Assembly (NCBI GenBank): GCA_963795195.1
Contig: CAWCGU010000006.1
Coordinates: 620,001-684,000, forward strand
Length of the DNA: 64,000 bases
Source: CAWCGU01 sp963795195
Lineage (GTDB): Bacteria > Actinomycetota > Thermoleophilia > Solirubrobacterales > 70-9
Reading direction: 5' to 3'
The notes beneath the pieces are model-generated. The model was not told the origin of the DNA. It was given only the letters and a program-made list of their open reading frames with translations, and ran no database searches. Position 1 is the stretch's first letter; each line of letters begins with the position of its first letter. The translations under genes and the position numbers were made by a program. Shown piece by piece: positions 39,560 to 47,644 of the stretch.

Positions 39560-40218
39560 GTTACGGCCGCGCCTCGAGAACGAGGTTGAACGGGGTCGTG
39601 GTAGTCAGAGCCGAAGAACTCCGACTCTGGGTAGGCCTGGGCCATGACGATCGTCGAGGCGCCGTGGCCGCAGCCGATGTCAGCAACACGACCGCCGGCC
39701 TGCAGCTTCTCCTCGACGCCGTCGAGAGCCGGCAGCCACGAGGGCACGAGATTCGCCACGTAACCCGGCCGGAAGAAGAGCTCAGTCCCGCAGAAGAGGT
39801 CGTGGTCGTGCTCGTGCCAGCCGAATCCCTCACCGGTGCGGAACCTGTCCGTCAGCGCCGGCTCGTCCTTCTGGCAGGAAGCCGCCATGTAGAACGCTCC
39901 CGGCAGGAATGTCGGGCTCTCGCGGTCGGCAAGGCAGGCCGCCTGCTCGGGCGTCAGGTGAAAGCTCTCGGTTTCGGGGTCATACTCGACATAGCCGCTG
40001 GCGGCCTGCGCGCAGAGCCACTCGCGGACATAGCGCTCGTCGGTCTGCGTGCGCTCGGCCAGCTCGGCCGCGCTCAGCGGCGCGCTGTCGCCCATCGCGG
40101 TGTAGAGACCGAGCTTGTCCCCGATGATGACGGTGGTCTGGTGCAGCGCCGCACCGAAGTCGCCCGCAAAGCGGCCGACGAAGTCCTGCAGTTTGGTCTC
40201 GTCAACGGTGGTTGCCAT
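39560..40218 (-). pseudogene. Truncated copy of the methyltransferase
   Basis: Starts with the same ATG context and N-terminus as the gene at 31071 (MATTVDETKLQDFVGRF) and is nearly identical through FFGSDYH. There about 407 bases present in the full copy (30044-30450) are missing, joining GGGGTC to GTGGTAGTC. The loss is not a multiple of three, so the frame runs out into DPVQPRSRG and stops at 39535. The correct final residues (TPFNLVLEARP) survive in another frame. Motif I (VADIGCGHGAS) is intact but the rest of the SAM domain is lost. Confidence 0.88.
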
Positions 40219-40276
40219 GTCATCTCCTTTGAGGTCTGGGACTCGTTGCTCGCGAGCATCGGTTAAAGCGCCGCGG

Positions 40277-40341
40277 TTCGCACCGTGGAGTCCCCCTGAG
40301 TCTTGGACTCACGCAATCCAGGGGGGTGGCCACGGTGCGAA
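40277..40341. promoter_or_regulatory. Large inverted repeat, duplicate copy
   Basis: TTCGCACCGTGG (40277-40288) and CCACGGTGCGAA (40330-40341) form a perfect 12-bp stem, with an inner CCCCCTG/CAGGGGG pairing. It is the counterpart of the element at 31136-31193 and is, if anything, better paired. Confidence 0.75.
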
Positions 40342-40349
40342 GCGGCGCA

Positions 40350-41025
40350 GCGGCCTGGGGCGGATTCGAACCTGTCGCCAGAGCGGCGGGCAGCTCGTCC
40401 CGGGACGTGATCTCGAGCTTGCGGTAGATGGCCGTCAGGTGGCCCTCGATCGTGCGGGCGGTGACGAACAGAGACTGGGCGATCTCGCGGTTGGTGCGGC
40501 CCTCGGTACCGAGGCGGGCGACCCGTCGCTCGCTGGCGGTGAGTGAATCGAGCCCGCTCAGGACGAGCCGCCGTGGGCGCGCACCGGTCGCCCTGAGTTC
40601 CTCCTCCGCCCTCCGGCGTAGGCGAACAGCGTCGAGCTTGACCGCGATGTCGAGCGCCGCCCTCAGCGGTTCGCGCGCCTCGGCGCGCTGGTTTGCTCGG
40701 CGCTGCGCCGCGCCGAGCTCGTACAGAGCGAAGCCGTGCTCCAGCCGCCCCTCGGAGCTCTCGAGGAGACGTACGGCATCGGCGAGTCTCCCGAGCCCCT
40801 CCTTTCCTCCACCCTCGACCAGACCGAGCGTTCGCAGCGCAGTTCCCGTCGCCCGAGGAGCCCCGAACGCGCGGGCCCGCTCGAGCTCGTCCCTCGCCAT
40901 CTTTGCCGCCTCCTCCGAGCGACCGAGCGCGTGCAGGGCGAGGGCGGCGTCGAGAGCGCCAGGGGTACGTGGTCGGGCCGGGCTGTCGAAAGCGGTCGAG
41001 GAGTGCCCCGCATGCAAGTGAATCG
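40350..41025 (-). pseudogene. C-terminal remnant of an LAL regulator
   Basis: Encodes only about the last 220 residues of the LAL regulator: the final TPR-like helices (ALALHALGRSEEAAKMARDE, YELGAAQRRANQRAEAREP) and an intact LuxR helix-turn-helix (LTASERRVARLGTEGRTNRE, ARTIEGHLTAIYRKLEI). The ATPase part is absent; homology to the full copy stops at about 41025. The frame is open (41086-40220) and lacks the original stop, so a free DNA-binding fragment could in principle still be made, but no start signal is evident. Confidence 0.8.
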
Positions 41026-41144
41026 CCGCCCATTTTTCACGACCCCGGCGGCGCCCCTTGTCGGATCGCAGGGATCGCTTTCGCACCGATTCTGCTCTGA
41101 TCGTGTGGCATCCTCAGCCCAGCGAACTTCTAAGAGAGGAAACC

Positions 41145-41714
41145 ATGAGCGACAACACCGAGACCGCAATCCTCGCCGGCGGCTGCTTCTGGGGCGTGCA
41201 GGAGTTGTTGCGCCAGCGCGACGGTGTCATCTCCACGCGGGTCGGATACACCGGTGGGGAGAACGACAATCCGACCTATCCCAATCATCCGGGTCACGCA
41301 GAGGCTGTGGAGGTCGTGTTCGACCCGGACCGGATCTCGTACCGGGACATCCTCGAGTTCTTCTTCCAGATCCACGACCCGTCGACCCAGGACCGCCAGG
41401 GCAACGACATCGGCTCCTCCTACCGCTCGGAGATCTTCTACACAAGCGACGAGCAGCGAGAAACAGCCGAGGACACGATCGCCGACGTCGACGCCTCGGG
41501 CCTGTGGCCCGGCAAGGTCGTGACCGCGATCAGCGAGGCGGTTCCGTTCTGGGACGCCGAGCCCGAGCACCAGGACTACCTGCAGCGGATCCCGCACGGC
41601 TACACCTGCCACTTCCCACGGCCGGGCTGGAAGCTGCCGCACCGCCAAACCGCGGTTCAGCTCACGACCACGTCAACGTCCGCCGTCGGGCGCGGCGGTG
41701 GGGCTGCTGGGTGA
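41145..41714 (+). CDS. msrA: Peptide methionine sulfoxide reductase MsrA
   Basis: 189 residues from ATG 41145, with AAGAGAGGA as ribosome site. The active-site motif is GGCFWGVQELL, followed by GVISTRVGYTGGENDNPTY and HAEAVEVVFDP, IHDPSTQDRQGNDIGSSYRS, and a C-terminal HGYTCHFPRPGW. MsrA reduces methionine-S-sulfoxide in oxidised proteins. No resolving Cys pair is seen at the C-terminus. The 3' end overlaps the convergent SRPBCC fragment by about 40 bases. Confidence 0.95.
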   Translation: MSDNTETAILAGGCFWGVQELLRQRDGVISTRVGYTGGENDNPTYPNHPGHAEAVEVVFDPDRISYRDILEFFFQIHDPSTQDRQGNDIGSSYRSEIFYTSDEQRETAEDTIADVDASGLWPGKVVTAISEAVPFWDAEPEHQDYLQRIPHGYTCHFPRPGWKLPHRQTAVQLTTTSTSAVGRGGGAAG

Positions 41715-41936
41715 GCGCTCGGCGCTAGAGCCTCTCGCAGCCGCGGAAGCGGTCGCGATCGCCCGGTCCCACAGTGCCGAGCCTCGCGGCCGGGCGCCGC
41801 CGCCGGCCCAAGAAAGCGGGGGACCCTGCTCGTGCGCCTCCTCGAACTCGCCGATCCACTCCGGGATCCGGTCGACGTCGGCTACGAACGCCCAGACGGC
41901 GTCGGGAGGGCGGGCGATCTCCACCTCGACGGCCAC
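41673..41936 (-). CDS. Short SRPBCC/polyketide-cyclase-like protein, probably truncated
   Basis: 87 residues starting MAVEVEIARPPDAVWAFVAD then VDRIPEWIGEFEEAHEQGPP, the typical first 45 residues of an SRPBCC (START-like) domain. Family proteins run to about 140-150 residues. Here the sequence turns to low-complexity Ala/Ser/Arg and ends inside the convergent msrA, so the gene is probably cut short or frameshifted. Confidence 0.55.
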   Translation of the reverse strand: MAVEVEIARPPDAVWAFVADVDRIPEWIGEFEEAHEQGPPLSWAGGGARPRGSALWDRAIATASAAARGSSAERSPSSPTAAPDGGR

Positions 41937-42067
41937 CTTGAGGCTCGTTCTCAGGCCCGATCAGTATGGCGGAGGCAGGCGCTGCAGGGACGAGTGGGAG
42001 ATGACTGGCGGGCGCCTGCAGCCCGACTGCGCCGTGATGGCGCAGCCCCGCGCCGCCGTCCCCAGCG

Positions 42068-42499
42068 CTACTTGACTTCGATCGTTCCTTCCATGCCCGG
42101 GTGGAACGTGCAGACGTAGGTGATGGTCTCGCCGCTCGCTTCGTTCACCCTGTACACGTACGTGCCGCCGGGCTCCATCGTCGGCGACTCGAACTGGCCA
42201 TCGTCAGCAACCGCGTTGTGGGCGATCGAGTCGTCGTTGGTGAAGCGGATGACGTCGGCGGGCGCGGCCGAGACCTGGGCGGGATCGAAGGCATTGCCCG
42301 TCACCTCAGAGACGTCGACGGTCGCGTGACCAGCACCGGCCACATTGTCCGCGTTGGCCCCGTCACTGGTGGTCTCGGAGGGTGTGCCGCTCGCGGTCGT
42401 CGCGCTGGTCGACGTGTCCGCGTCGTCGCCGCAACCGGCAGCGAGTCCCATAAGCGCCAGCACCAGACAAGCACCCGCAACAGTCAGAACCCGTCGCAT
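42068..42499 (-). CDS. Cupredoxin (plastocyanin/azurin-like) lipoprotein
   Basis: 143 residues. The N-terminal lipoprotein signal ends in the lipobox LAAGC at residue about 23, followed by a Thr/Ser-rich spacer. The cupredoxin domain has copper ligands in the usual places: His in SIAHNAV, then Cys, His and Met in YVCTFHPGMEG. It should be a membrane-anchored, outward-facing blue copper protein acting as electron carrier. Stands alone, with no obvious oxidase next to it. Confidence 0.88.
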   Translation of the reverse strand: MRRVLTVAGACLVLALMGLAAGCGDDADTSTSATTASGTPSETTSDGANADNVAGAGHATVDVSEVTGNAFDPAQVSAAPADVIRFTNDDSIAHNAVADDGQFESPTMEPGGTYVYRVNEASGETITYVCTFHPGMEGTIEVK

Positions 42500-42656
42500 C
42501 GAACTCCCTCACTCATAGGTCCCGATAATCCTATACCGGCGCGTGGACGTTTTCCAGAACAGCGGGAGCGCACTTTTGCTGGATCCGAATGACCCGCAAG
42601 GAACTGCGCGCGGTGCTCGGCGAAGAAACCATCGATGCTTCGTGACGTTGCCGGAA

Positions 42657-42706
42657 CAATCGGGGCGACTGGATTTGAACCAGCGACCGCTCGGCCCCCA
42701 GCCGAG
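42657..42706 (-). repeat. 50-bp copy of the 3' part of tRNA-Pro (att-like repeat)
   Basis: A perfect copy of 45995-46044: anticodon arm, variable loop, T arm and 3' acceptor strand of tRNA-Pro(GGG), plus three to four bases beyond the 3' end. The D arm and 5' acceptor strand are absent, so it cannot make a tRNA. The copy begins exactly at the anticodon stem and is in the same orientation as the full gene. This is the structure left at the far end of elements that integrate into tRNA 3' ends. Confidence 0.85.
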
Positions 42707-42828
42707 GCCAAAACCTGTCGATGCGTCCACCAGCGTCCCCGGCGTCCAGATCGTCCCCGCGGGCGGACGACCTGGACGGGTTGGACGTAGCGGTCGGTAC
42801 CAAAGCGGTACCACGCCGGACCCATGCG

Positions 42829-45800
42829 CTACTTCTTCGGTTTGCCCTTACTGAAGACTGCGTCCACCCCGGCGCCTGCAGGGAGCTCGGTCCCCGCACT
42901 CGTCTTCAGCTTGATCAGCTTGCCGCGTTTGAACTTGCGATTGAACTTCTTGCTGACGCGACCGAGAGCGCAACCCGCTGCCTCGAGCTTGCTTGTGACA
43001 ACGCGCAAAGAAGACCCCCTATCAATCTTCGGCACAACGCACTTGGCCGAGTTCTCGCCGCCGCCGCCGCCCGAGCCGCCACCGCCACCATCGCCGCCGG
43101 CACTGCTGTCGCAGGCGTCGCCGATCCCGTCACCGTCGGAGTCCGCCTGGTCGGCGTTGGCCACCTGCGGGCAACTGTCGGAGGCATCAAGGACAGCGTC
43201 GTTGTCATCGTCGGGGTCTTCTGAGTCCTTGCAGCCGTCGCCGTCGAGGTCGGCTCCGCTGAGGGCGCCGGAGGGACAGGCGTCCTGAGCGTTGGCCGTT
43301 CCGTCGTTGTCGCGGTCCGGATCGCAGGCGTCGCCCAGGGAGTCTCCGTCGTGGTCTTCCTGGCTCTGGTTCGCCGTCGACGGACAGTTGTCGACGGACT
43401 CGGCGATCCCGTCCTGATCGGTGTCGCGGTGCTCAACGGCGCCGATGTCGGTGCCGTCACCGAGCGCCGCGTCCGCGCGCGCGAGGTTGACGGTGCGCGC
43501 GAAACCGCGCTGGTCCGTTTTGTCCTCGCCGGCGATGCCAGCGTCGAGGGCGGGGCTCGTCACCGCCGGCAGCATCGTCTGAGTCGGGCCCCCGTTGTCT
43601 TGAAGGGAACCGAGCTCCGGGTCGATGTTCGGTTGATCGGCCGCTCCGGTCAGGTTGCAACTAGCGTCGTCAGCGAGGTTGAAGTTCTGCGAGACGAACA
43701 GCCCCGTACCGGTGCCTCCGCAGTTCTGGCCGCCTCCGAGTGGATCGGAGACAATCGTGCTCTTCAGGATGATGTTCCCGGTCGCGTGCGTGTTGACGAT
43801 ATTCGCGGCGATCGGGGAGGAGTTGCGGCTCACGGTGCTATTCGTGATCGTCATCCCGCCAACGCTGTCCCAGACGCCGCCGCCGTTGCCATTCGGTGCC
43901 CGATTGTCTGTGACCGTCGTATTTCGGATGCTGACCGCGCCGCCGCTGAACCCGTTCACAATCCCGCCACCGCCGGTGCCCAGGGCCGTGTTGCCGACGA
44001 CAGTGCTGTCGACGACCGTCATCGTCGCACCCGCGTTGAAATTGGCGACGCCGGCCGAGTGAGCTGCTGTCTCATTGCCGCTCACTGTGCTGTCGCGGAT
44101 CGTCATCGTGCCGGCGCTGTTGAGGATGCCGGCGGCGGGGCCGCTCGACTCGTTATCGCTGACGACGACGCGGTCGAGCGTCACGGTGCCGCCCTCGTTC
44201 TTGACCCCGGCGCCGGTCGTCGCTCGCCCACCCGAGATCGTCAAGTCGGCGAGCTTCGCCTTCACGCCCACGCTGATCGCAAATATGCCGAACTCGGTGG
44301 CGGCGCCTGGGTTGCGGCGGACGACGAGCTCGTCGGCGCCTGGACCCAGGATCATCGCGTCGCTGTCGAGAGCCGGTAATGCGCTCTCCAGTTGAATCGT
44401 CTCGCCGACGGCCGCGGTGAAGCGGATCGCGTTGGTGTCGGCGAGGGAGTTGGCGGTGAGGATCGCGTTACGCAGCGAGCCCGTACCGGTGTCGTTTGGA
44501 TTGGTGACAAGGACGTTGCTCGCCGTCGTCACCTGGTAGGAGCGGGAGACGGAGGGTCCGCGCGCCTCGTTCGTGATGACGAGTACGGGAGATCCCAGGC
44601 AGTCCGCAGACGTAAAGCTGCCAGCCGACGGTGACTCGCCCGGACCGGCGAGAGTTGATAGTGGTTCCAGCCTTATCCCCAAGCCCGTGTCGCATGCAAC
44701 CGTTCCGCGCATTTGACCCCCGCTCGAGGTGTTCTCAAGCGTCACCTCGTAGGGCCCGCCTGAGGGCAGGGCGACCCAGTTGATTGCAAAGCCGTCCCGG
44801 ACGCCGCCCGTTGCGCTGTCCCCGACGCTCGCGATCGTCGCGTGAGGAACGGTTTCGCCCTTGGCCGCCACGTACGCCGGGCCCTCCTCGAGACAATAGG
44901 GGTAGACGTAACCGCCGCCACAGGATTTGTTGAACTTGACCGCGATTGAGTAAGCGTGGAATGCATCGGCGAGCGTCGTTCCCCGGTTAGCGAGGGCTGT
45001 GTCCAGGGCTGTGACGTAGGCCCATGGGTCATCATCGCTCGGGTTGTTCCTGCTCACCTCCTCCCAGAAGTCCTGCATCACCTGCTCGGCGCCGCCCGCC
45101 ACTCCGCTGCCATAGCGCTCCGTCAGCCCTCGCCAGGTAATCCAGTATCTGTATTGGTCTTTGAACTCTGGGGTGCCGGCGGAGAGCATCGGTACGCGAA
45201 AGTTTGGCCAAAGATCCTCATAGGCGTCGTTGCTGGAGTCAAAAACCTCATCCTCCATCAACGTCGCGCCCCCTTCCACGAAAACGCCGGTGCTGTAGGG
45301 ATCGGCATCCACTACGGCGCCGTAGCCGCGTTGGATCGAGTGGGTCAACTCGTGGGCGGCGGACGCCTCGAGGTACCCAGGGCCGCTGAGGTCCCAGTCC
45401 ATGACCATGCATGACGCCACAGCATCGACTTCGTCCCAGGGCGTGGCGGGGTTGTCGCCGATCTGCCCAGCGTGAGTCCCGTGTCCCACGACGTAACTGG
45501 AGTTGCCGGGGGCGTCGGCTATCACCACGTGGTACTTGCCGCCCGGGGCGGGGGTCGGCGCTTGGGGAGGTTTCGCCCAACCGAACTCGGTGATCAGCTT
45601 CGCCCACGATTCCTCGAGCGCGTCGAGGTAGTCCTGCAAGGTCAGGCCGCCAAAAATGGAGCCGTACTGCACGTAGAAATGGTCGGTCTGGATTTCGTTG
45701 GGGGCGGTTGTGCCGGCACAGTTCGTGGCAGCGGAGGCCGCAGCTGGGAACAGCCCGGCGATGGTGAGCACCGAAGCAAGGATCACCGAACGGCTCAGCC

Positions 45801-45834
45801 CCCGGACGCCGTTTACCCGCGCGAAAGTTCTCAT
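42829..45834 (-). CDS. Secreted zinc metalloprotease with beta-helix, thrombospondin-3 repeats and PASTA tail
   Basis: About 1000 residues from the inner ATG at 45834, chosen because it directly precedes a signal peptide (SVILASVLTIAGLFPAAASA). The N-terminal domain has a zinc-protease motif HELTH (in SAAHELTHSIQRGYGA) with GVFVEGGATLMEDEV downstream, which could supply the third ligand. A right-handed beta-helix region follows (about residues 480-790, with repeats such as TMTIRDSTVSGNET and GAVSIRNTTVTDNR). Then come calcium-binding thrombospondin type-3 repeats (DTDQDGIAESVDNCP, DSDGDGIGDACD), a Gly-rich hinge, and a PASTA-type domain ending VDAVFSKGKPKK. No frame break. It fills almost the whole interval between the two tRNA-Pro repeats. 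Confidence 0.85.
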   Translation of the reverse strand: MRTFARVNGVRGLSRSVILASVLTIAGLFPAAASAATNCAGTTAPNEIQTDHFYVQYGSIFGGLTLQDYLDALEESWAKLITEFGWAKPPQAPTPAPGGKYHVVIADAPGNSSYVVGHGTHAGQIGDNPATPWDEVDAVASCMVMDWDLSGPGYLEASAAHELTHSIQRGYGAVVDADPYSTGVFVEGGATLMEDEVFDSSNDAYEDLWPNFRVPMLSAGTPEFKDQYRYWITWRGLTERYGSGVAGGAEQVMQDFWEEVSRNNPSDDDPWAYVTALDTALANRGTTLADAFHAYSIAVKFNKSCGGGYVYPYCLEEGPAYVAAKGETVPHATIASVGDSATGGVRDGFAINWVALPSGGPYEVTLENTSSGGQMRGTVACDTGLGIRLEPLSTLAGPGESPSAGSFTSADCLGSPVLVITNEARGPSVSRSYQVTTASNVLVTNPNDTGTGSLRNAILTANSLADTNAIRFTAAVGETIQLESALPALDSDAMILGPGADELVVRRNPGAATEFGIFAISVGVKAKLADLTISGGRATTGAGVKNEGGTVTLDRVVVSDNESSGPAAGILNSAGTMTIRDSTVSGNETAAHSAGVANFNAGATMTVVDSTVVGNTALGTGGGGIVNGFSGGAVSIRNTTVTDNRAPNGNGGGVWDSVGGMTITNSTVSRNSSPIAANIVNTHATGNIILKSTIVSDPLGGGQNCGGTGTGLFVSQNFNLADDASCNLTGAADQPNIDPELGSLQDNGGPTQTMLPAVTSPALDAGIAGEDKTDQRGFARTVNLARADAALGDGTDIGAVEHRDTDQDGIAESVDNCPSTANQSQEDHDGDSLGDACDPDRDNDGTANAQDACPSGALSGADLDGDGCKDSEDPDDDNDAVLDASDSCPQVANADQADSDGDGIGDACDSSAGGDGGGGGSGGGGGENSAKCVVPKIDRGSSLRVVTSKLEAAGCALGRVSKKFNRKFKRGKLIKLKTSAGTELPAGAGVDAVFSKGKPKK

Positions 45835-45997
45835 CCCGGCCCGGCTGACCGCAAGTCGCTGCGTTCGAGAATTCGCACCTGTCCCCTCCAAGGTGGGGTA
45901 GCTTCCGCAAGCGAACCGCCGCAAGCGAGCCGCCCCCGCTCACCTGAATCGTCGCAACCCTACCACGTTGCTGCAAAGCGCACAAGCTCAAATCCAA

Positions 45998-46071
45998 TCG
46001 GGGCGACTGGATTTGAACCAGCGACCGCTCGGCCCCCAGCCGAGTGCGCTACCAGACTGCGCCACGCCCCG
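45998..46071 (-). tRNA. tRNA-Pro (GGG)
   Basis: 74 nt. Acceptor strands CGGGGCG/CGCCCCG with discriminator A, D arm GCGC/GCGC, anticodon stem CTCGG/CCGAG with loop CTGGGGG (anticodon GGG), T arm GCTGG/CCAGT with loop TTCAAAT. CCA is not encoded. Its 3' part is repeated at 42657-42706. Confidence 0.97.
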
Positions 46072-46127
46072 ATGTGAGGGGCAGTTTACCCGCAGATCCG
46101 TCCGCCGCCTGTGGGAACATATGTTCG

Positions 46128-46607
46128 ATGGCAGCCAGGGAGCGACAAGGTCTTCTCAGGTGCTACCGCTGTGGCGAGTTCAAGTGCCCAACCGAATTCA
46201 ACTGGCGCCGCAAGGCACGGGGAGAGAGGGACTCGCACTGTCGGCCCTGCCGCGCTGACTACAAGCGTGAGCACTACCAGCGAAATCGTCAGGTCTACAT
46301 CGATCGTGCGACCGAACGAAAGCAACGCCTCAACCTGGAGCGAACGCAGTACTTAATCGAGTACTTCCTCTCCCACCCCTGCGTCGACTGCGGAGAGTCG
46401 GACCCGGTCGTACTCGAGTTCGATCACCTCCGCGACAAAGAATTCAACATCGGCGCCGCAATAGCGCGGAACAGCTGGGAACGCATCCTCAAGGAAATGG
46501 AAAAATGCGAAGTCGTTTGTCGGAACTGTCACCGACGCCGCGAATCAACGCGGAGCGGAGCGCTCCGCATCCGCCTGACCCAGTCCCAGCGCCAACTCGA
46601 CGTGTGA
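46128..46607 (+). CDS. HNH endonuclease-like protein
   Basis: 159 residues. The N-terminal zinc ribbon has CYRCGEFKCPTEF and SHCRPCRADY; a basic helical linker follows (RKQRLNLERTQY). The C-terminal HNH-type fold is HPCVDCGESDPVVLEFDHLR then CEVVCRNCHRRRES, with two CxxC pairs and the catalytic His in FDH. Proteins like this occur in phages and as stand-alone nucleases. It is squeezed between tRNA-Pro and tRNA-Gly on the opposite strand, its stop ending one base before the tRNA-Gly 3' end. Confidence 0.85.
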   Translation: MAARERQGLLRCYRCGEFKCPTEFNWRRKARGERDSHCRPCRADYKREHYQRNRQVYIDRATERKQRLNLERTQYLIEYFLSHPCVDCGESDPVVLEFDHLRDKEFNIGAAIARNSWERILKEMEKCEVVCRNCHRRRESTRSGALRIRLTQSQRQLDV

Positions 46608-46680
46608 AGCGGGCGACGGGGCTCGAACCCGCTTCCTTCAGCTTGGAAGGCTGACGTGCAACCAGTTACACCTCGCCCGC
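46608..46680 (-). tRNA. tRNA-Gly (UCC)
   Basis: 73 nt. Acceptor GCGGGCG/CGCCCGC with discriminator T, D arm GTGT/GCAC, anticodon stem TCAGC/GCTGA with loop CTTCCAA (anticodon TCC), T arm with TTCGAGC loop. CCA not encoded. Confidence 0.95.
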
Positions 46681-46740
46681 AGACGGCCGAGTATAGGTTG
46701 GCGCCCGATCCTCAACGCGGGGTCAGGTCGCCAGGTTTTT

Positions 46741-47331
46741 CTAGCGTCCAGCCGAGCCGAAGTCGGTGGTCACGGTGACCGCCGGCAAGTGCGAGCTACG
46801 CGAGGGATTGCCCCAGACGGTGCCGACGCCGACGTGGTCGAAGCTCGAGTTGAGGATGTTGGCGCGATGGCCGGGACTGTTCATCCAGGCCTTGACGAGC
46901 GCCCGCGGGGTACCGACCGAGCTCTCACCCCAGGCGATGTTCTCGCCGTAGCTCCAGACGTGGGCGCCGCTGAAGTAGCCGGTCACGCGCAGGCGCTTGA
47001 AGATGTCCGGCTCACCGGGGCAGACGTGGTCGAAGCAGCGCCGACTGACCATCAAACGCGAGTGGGCTCGGGCGGCGCCGGCAAGATCCTGGCTCGACGC
47101 CACCCGGCCGATGCCGTGACTCACCCTCACCTTGTTGAGCAGGCAGATGACGGCGGCGCTCGCCTGCCTGGTCGAGACTGTTTCCGGCTGCGCCTTGCTG
47201 CTGGAGCACGCGGCCAGCGCAGGTGCCGGAGCGGACATCGCGGCCGCGCACGCGAACGCCACGGCGAAGCCGCCGAGTCCACCCCACCCCAGGCACGAAA
47301 GCCGACAATTTACGTTCGCTCCCATGCCCAT
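46741..47331 (-). CDS. Secreted CAP-domain (SCP/PR-1) protein
   Basis: 196 residues. A signal peptide (GFAVAFACAAAMSAPAPALA) precedes a CAP domain: AVICLLNKVRVSHGIG, AGAARAHSRLMVSRRCFDH with the first conserved His, SYGENIAWGE with Glu, the VKAWMNSPGHRANILN signature with the second His, and DHVGVG. Conserved CAP cavity residues are intact. Bacterial CAP proteins of this form are common in actinobacteria and have been linked to lipid or peptide binding; the role here is unknown. Confidence 0.9.
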   Translation of the reverse strand: MGMGANVNCRLSCLGWGGLGGFAVAFACAAAMSAPAPALAACSSSKAQPETVSTRQASAAVICLLNKVRVSHGIGRVASSQDLAGAARAHSRLMVSRRCFDHVCPGEPDIFKRLRVTGYFSGAHVWSYGENIAWGESSVGTPRALVKAWMNSPGHRANILNSSFDHVGVGTVWGNPSRSSHLPAVTVTTDFGSAGR

Positions 47332-47400
47332 CTAACGGGCGAATAGAGCTTTGACTGACGGCTGGCCGGCCAGCCTGGACAGATGATGCACGCGAAACAG

Positions 47401-47472
47401 CGGGGGAGCCGGGGCTCGAACCCGGATTCATGGTTTTGGAGACCATGCGCATAGCCATTAACTCACTCCCCC
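47401..47472 (-). tRNA. tRNA-Trp (CCA)
   Basis: 72 nt. Acceptor GGGGGAG/CTCCCCC with discriminator G, anticodon stem ATGGT/ACCAT with loop CTCCAAA (anticodon CCA), T arm CCGGG/CCCGG with TTCGAGC. The D arm pairs poorly (AGTTAATGGCTATGCGC), which is unusual, but all other parts are well formed. Confidence 0.85.
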
Positions 47473-47512
47473 GGGAGTGACGACTTCAGCCTATTCAGGC
47501 AAGGAACGGCAG

Positions 47513-47596
47513 TGCGGGCGGAGGGACTTGAACCCCCACGCTCTTTCGAGCACGAGCACCTAAAGCTCGCGTGTCTGCCAATTTCACCACGCCCGC
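47513..47596 (-). tRNA. tRNA-Leu (UAG)
   Basis: 84 nt. Acceptor GCGGGCG/CGCCCGC with discriminator A, anticodon stem CGAGC/GCTCG with loop TTTAGGT (anticodon TAG), a long variable arm (type II, GTGCTCGAAAGAGCG) and T arm GGGGG/TCCCT-type with TTCAAGT. Confidence 0.95.
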
Positions 47597-47644
47597 AATG
47601 GACCGATTGTAGGTACGGGCTGGCGCTTGACCGCCGGAGAATCT

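Larger units (their letters stand above)
39430..41025 (-). repeat. Degraded second copy of the repeat-gene start / methyltransferase / LAL segment
   Basis: This segment matches 29890-32065 in order and orientation: a relic of the repeat-protein start (39430-39540), the methyltransferase with an internal deletion, the inverted repeat, and the 3' end of the LAL regulator. Divergence differs along the segment; the methyltransferase 5' half is nearly identical. Breakpoints are at about 39430 and 41025, the latter just before the msrA promoter. Confidence 0.88.

Noticed and set aside
42543..42854. Plus-strand ORF containing SGRLDLNQRPLGPQ
   Set aside because: That peptide is the known false translation of a tRNA-Pro sequence; here it comes from the partial tRNA copy.
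42710..45990. Integrase or transposase inside the tRNA-bracketed segment
   Set aside because: Both strands were read; only the metalloprotease frame and its shadows are present.
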